From positions 62,001-126,000 of the forward strand of contig OZ022511.1 in assembly GCA_963989385.1 (NCBI GenBank): DNA of 64,000 nucleotides, in the 5' to 3' direction. This stretch comes from Ctena decussata (taxonomy: Eukaryota > Mollusca > Bivalvia > Lucinida > Lucinidae). The stretch's first letter is position 1; each line of letters opens with the position of its first letter. Below are positions 61,299 to 64,000 of the stretch, piece after piece. Below the pieces are notes generated by a model. That model saw nothing but the letters and a program-made list of their open reading frames with translations. It was not told where the DNA came from and did not search any database. The translations under genes and the position numbers were made by a program.

Positions 61299-63678
61299 GT
61301 GACTTTCACAAATCGTTCTGAAACTCTGCTAAAATTGCAGATAATTCCCATATATTTCTTGGGAAAAAATCCCAGAAATTCTCCTTTCTCCGTTGTCGAG
61401 ATATTCGAGGGCAAAGTCGTGCAGTTTACGACTTCCAGGGGCTATAACTCGAAAACTAAAGAACGAGAATTTTTGGCACATATGGTCAATTGAATGTTTA
61501 TCCCAACCCTCTCATTTGACACTAGTTTCAGCCAGAATTGTGCAAGTCACCTAAGGTCACGAATCGTCCCGAACGTGTAGCCCATATTGTGAAAATTTCA
61601 AACCGCTACTGCTTGCTTGTATGAGTAGGTAGCCATCTGAAACTTGGCATATATAAAGGCCATTAACATGTCTACATGCATGCACAATCTTATGTCAACT
61701 GATTGCATAACTTGCGAATTATAGGCCATCGAAATTTGTGTAAAGAAAAGTTTGTGCGACTTTAGCTCCCAAACGGAATAAAAGCTAAAGCTGAAATAGC
61801 CTTCATTCTATTTCACTTATTTATGTCTACACATGTATATGTTTTGCAGAGACTCAAAGCTCTTGAGAATGGAGAAAATGAGGTGTCAATTTTGCATTGG
61901 ACCCTATGGGAAAATGCATTAAACGCCTACTGCTCCGACGTTCAGCCACCGATAACATCCATCTTTACACTGTAAACGGTAATTACATAGGTACATGCCT
62001 GGGGCAAATAACAGCGCAAATAATTGTCCATGTGCAGAGTAATAAAGGAGCAAACTTTTATGTATGGGCTGCAGTGGAAGTTATTCTTAAAAGGTGACTT
62101 TCACGAATCGTTCTGAAACTCTGCGAAAATTACAGATAATTCCCATATATTTCTTGGGAAAAAATCCCAGAAATTCTCCTTTCTCCGTTGTCGAGATATT
62201 CGAGGGCAAAGTCGTGCAGTTTACGACTTCCAGGGGCTATAACTCGAAAACTAAAGAACGAGAATTTTTGGCACATATGGTCAATGTTTATCCCAACCCT
62301 CTCATTTGGCACTAGTTTCAGCCCGAATTGTGCAAGTCACCTAAGGGCACGAATCGTCCCGAACGTGTAGCCCAAATTGTGAAAATTTCAAACCGCTACT
62401 GCTTGCTTGTATGAGTAGGTAGCCATCTGAAACTTGGCGTATATAAAGGCCATTAACATGTCTACATGCATGCACAATCTTATGTCAACTGATTGCATAA
62501 CTTGCGAATTATAGGCCATCGAAATTTGTGTAAAGAAAAGTTTGTGCGACTTTAGCTCCCAAACGGAATAAAAGCTAAAGCTGAAATAGCCTTCATTCTA
62601 TTTCACTTATTTGTGTCTACACATGTATATGTTTTGCAGAGACTCAAAGCTCTTGAGAATGGAGAAAATGAGGTGTCAATTTTGCATTGGACCCTATGGG
62701 AAAATGCATTAAACGCCTACTGCTCCGACGTTCAGCGACCGATAACATCCATCTTTACACTGTAAACGGTAATTACATAGGTACATGCCTGGGGCAAATA
62801 ACAACGCAAATAATTGTCCATGTGCAGAGTAATAAAGGAGCAAACTTTTATGTATGGGCTGCAGTGGAAGTTATTCTTAAAAGGTGACTTTCACGAATCG
62901 TTCTGAAACTCTGCTAAAATTACAGATAATTCCCATATATTTCTTGGGAAAAAATCCCAGAAATTCTCCTTTCTCCGTTGTCGAGATATTCGAGGGCAAA
63001 GTCGTGCAGTTTACGACTTCCAGGGGCTATAACTCGAAAACTAAAGAACGAGAATTTTTGGCACATATGGTCAATTGAATGTTTATCCCAACCCTCTCAT
63101 TTGGCACTAGTTTCAGCCCGAATTGTGCAAGTCACCTAAGGTCACGAATCGTCCCGAACGTGTAGCCCAAATTGTGAAAATTTCAAACCGCTACTGCTTG
63201 CTTGTATGAGTAGGTAGCCATCTGAAACTTGGCATATATAAAGGCCATTAACATGTCTACATGCATGCACAATCTTATGTCAACTGATTGCATAACTTGC
63301 GAATTATAGGCCATCGAAATTTGTGTAAAGAAAAGTTTGTGCGACTTTAGCTCCCAAACGGAATAAAAGCTAAAGCTGAAATAGCCTTCATTCTATTTCA
63401 CGTATTTGTGTCTACACATGTATATGTTTTGCAGAGACTCAAAGCTCTTGAGAATGGAGAAAATGAGGTGTCAATTTTGCATTGGACCCTATGGGAAAAT
63501 GCATTAAACGCCTAATGCTCCGACGTTCAGCGACCGATAACATCCATCTTTACACTGTAAACGGTAATTACATAGGTACATGCCTGGGGCAAATAACAAC
63601 GCAAATAATTGTCCTTGTGCAGAGTAATAAAGGAGCAAACTTTTATGTATGGGCTGCAGTGGAAGTTATTCTTAAAAG
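61299..63678 (+). repeat. Regular monomers right of copy B
   Basis: Monomers at 61299, 62094 and 62884. The pair 61299/62094 echoes the pair 59709/60504 at +1590 bp: AGCCAGAATTG is shared by the first members and CTGCGAAAATT by the second. CAGCCACCG occurs at 61147 and 61942. The monomer at 62094 is 790 bp, having lost five bases at GGTCAATGTTTATCC (62279-62293). Confidence 0.88.
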
Positions 63679-64000
63679 GTGACTTTCACGAATCGTTCTG
63701 AAACTCTGCTAAAATTACAGATAATTCCCATATATTTCTTGGGAAAAAATCCCAGAAATTCTCCTTTCTCCGTTGTCGAGATATTCGAGGGCAAAGTCGT
63801 GCAGTTTACGACTTCCAGGGGCTATAACTCGAAAACTAAAGAACGAGAATTTTTGGCACATATGGTCAATTGAATGTTTATCCCAACCCTCTCATTTGGC
63901 ACTAGTTTCAGCCCAAATTGTGCAAGTCACCTAAGGTCACGAATCGTCCGAACGTGTAGCCCAAATTGTGAAAATTTCAAACCGCTACGGCTTGCTTGTA
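63679..64000 (+). repeat. Partial monomer at the right edge
   Basis: Forward monomer cut by the window end. It has AGCCCAAATTG for the usual AGCCCGAATTG, a lost C in CGTCCGAACG (63945-63954) and GCTACGGCTTG near the end. The array continues to the right. Confidence 0.95.

Larger units (their letters stand above)
1..64000 (+). repeat. Satellite array, ~795-bp monomer, about 80 tandem copies
   Basis: The same ~795-bp sequence recurs from end to end. The landmark GTGACTTTCACGAATCG occurs at 77, 872, 1667, 2462, 3257, 4052, 4847 and so on to 63679, 81 times on the + strand plus once inside an inverted segment. Spacing is 795 bp with exceptions of 786 to 796 bp caused by small indels, and larger departures only at 36-37, 44-45, 48.6-49, 53-54.5 and 57 kb. 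Neighbouring copies differ at only a few positions. No unique DNA is seen at either edge, so the array is larger than the window. The type of array (centromeric, pericentromeric or other) cannot be told from the sequence. Confidence 0.99.

Noticed and set aside
1..64000. CRISPR array
   Set aside because: The repeat unit is 795 bp with no short repeat/unique spacer pattern and no cas genes.
1..64000. Ribosomal DNA or tRNA/5S gene cluster
   Set aside because: The monomer contains no recognisable rRNA or tRNA sequence, no A/B-box pair and no 5S-like segment.
1..64000. Tandem transposons or long terminal repeats
   Set aside because: No terminal inverted repeats, target-site duplications or recognisable transposase/reverse transcriptase frames. 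The units abut in a constant phase.
1..64000. Telomeric or simple-sequence repeats
   Set aside because: No TTAGGG-type runs and no microsatellite longer than short A-runs.

Overview
The whole window is one uninterrupted satellite-DNA array. A monomer of about 795 bp is repeated head to tail roughly 80 times on the + strand. No unique flanking sequence, RNA gene, CRISPR array, recognisable transposon or credible protein gene is present. The short open frames recur once per monomer because the DNA recurs, and they are not conserved as proteins. The tandem megasatellite structure points to a eukaryotic nuclear genome (pericentromere, sex chromosome or another heterochromatic block). CpG is not obviously depleted (26 CpGs counted in the monomer at 872-1666). 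That argues weakly against a heavily methylated vertebrate genome, but I cannot name the organism or the satellite family.

Monomers are numbered here from the sequence GTGACTTTCACGAATCG (first at 77, then 872, 1667, and so on). Layout: 77-12785 is organised as a six-monomer higher-order repeat (HOR, about 4.77 kb) in two and a half copies; the first 3 kb of copies 1 and 2 are nearly identical. From 12786 to about 27090 the six-monomer HOR continues with different markers and is interrupted by three-monomer partial copies. From 27091 to 35835 the monomers are complete but the order is less regular.

From 35.8 kb on the array is rearranged. A 1.0-kb segment (36246-37259) lies in reverse orientation and forms a palindrome of about 2 kb with its left neighbour. 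A scar of the same inversion boundary reappears at 44.2 kb and 53.4 kb inside scrambled monomers. A 9.13-kb block (about 43.4/43.8 to 52.5/52.9 kb, copy A) is duplicated in tandem as an 8.34-kb copy B that has lost exactly one monomer. A truncated 420-bp monomer with a small hairpin filler is present in both copies. The last 3 kb (61.1-64.0 kb) returns to regular monomers and the array runs off both ends of the window.

Each monomer carries some gene-like landmarks: a TATATAAA box, an AATAAA hexamer, a TTTTGCAG 3' splice-like site and an exon-like stretch that would need one frameshift to read through. I treat these as possible relics of the sequence from which the satellite arose. I found no previously undescribed functional system. 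The notable content is the rearrangement history of the array.
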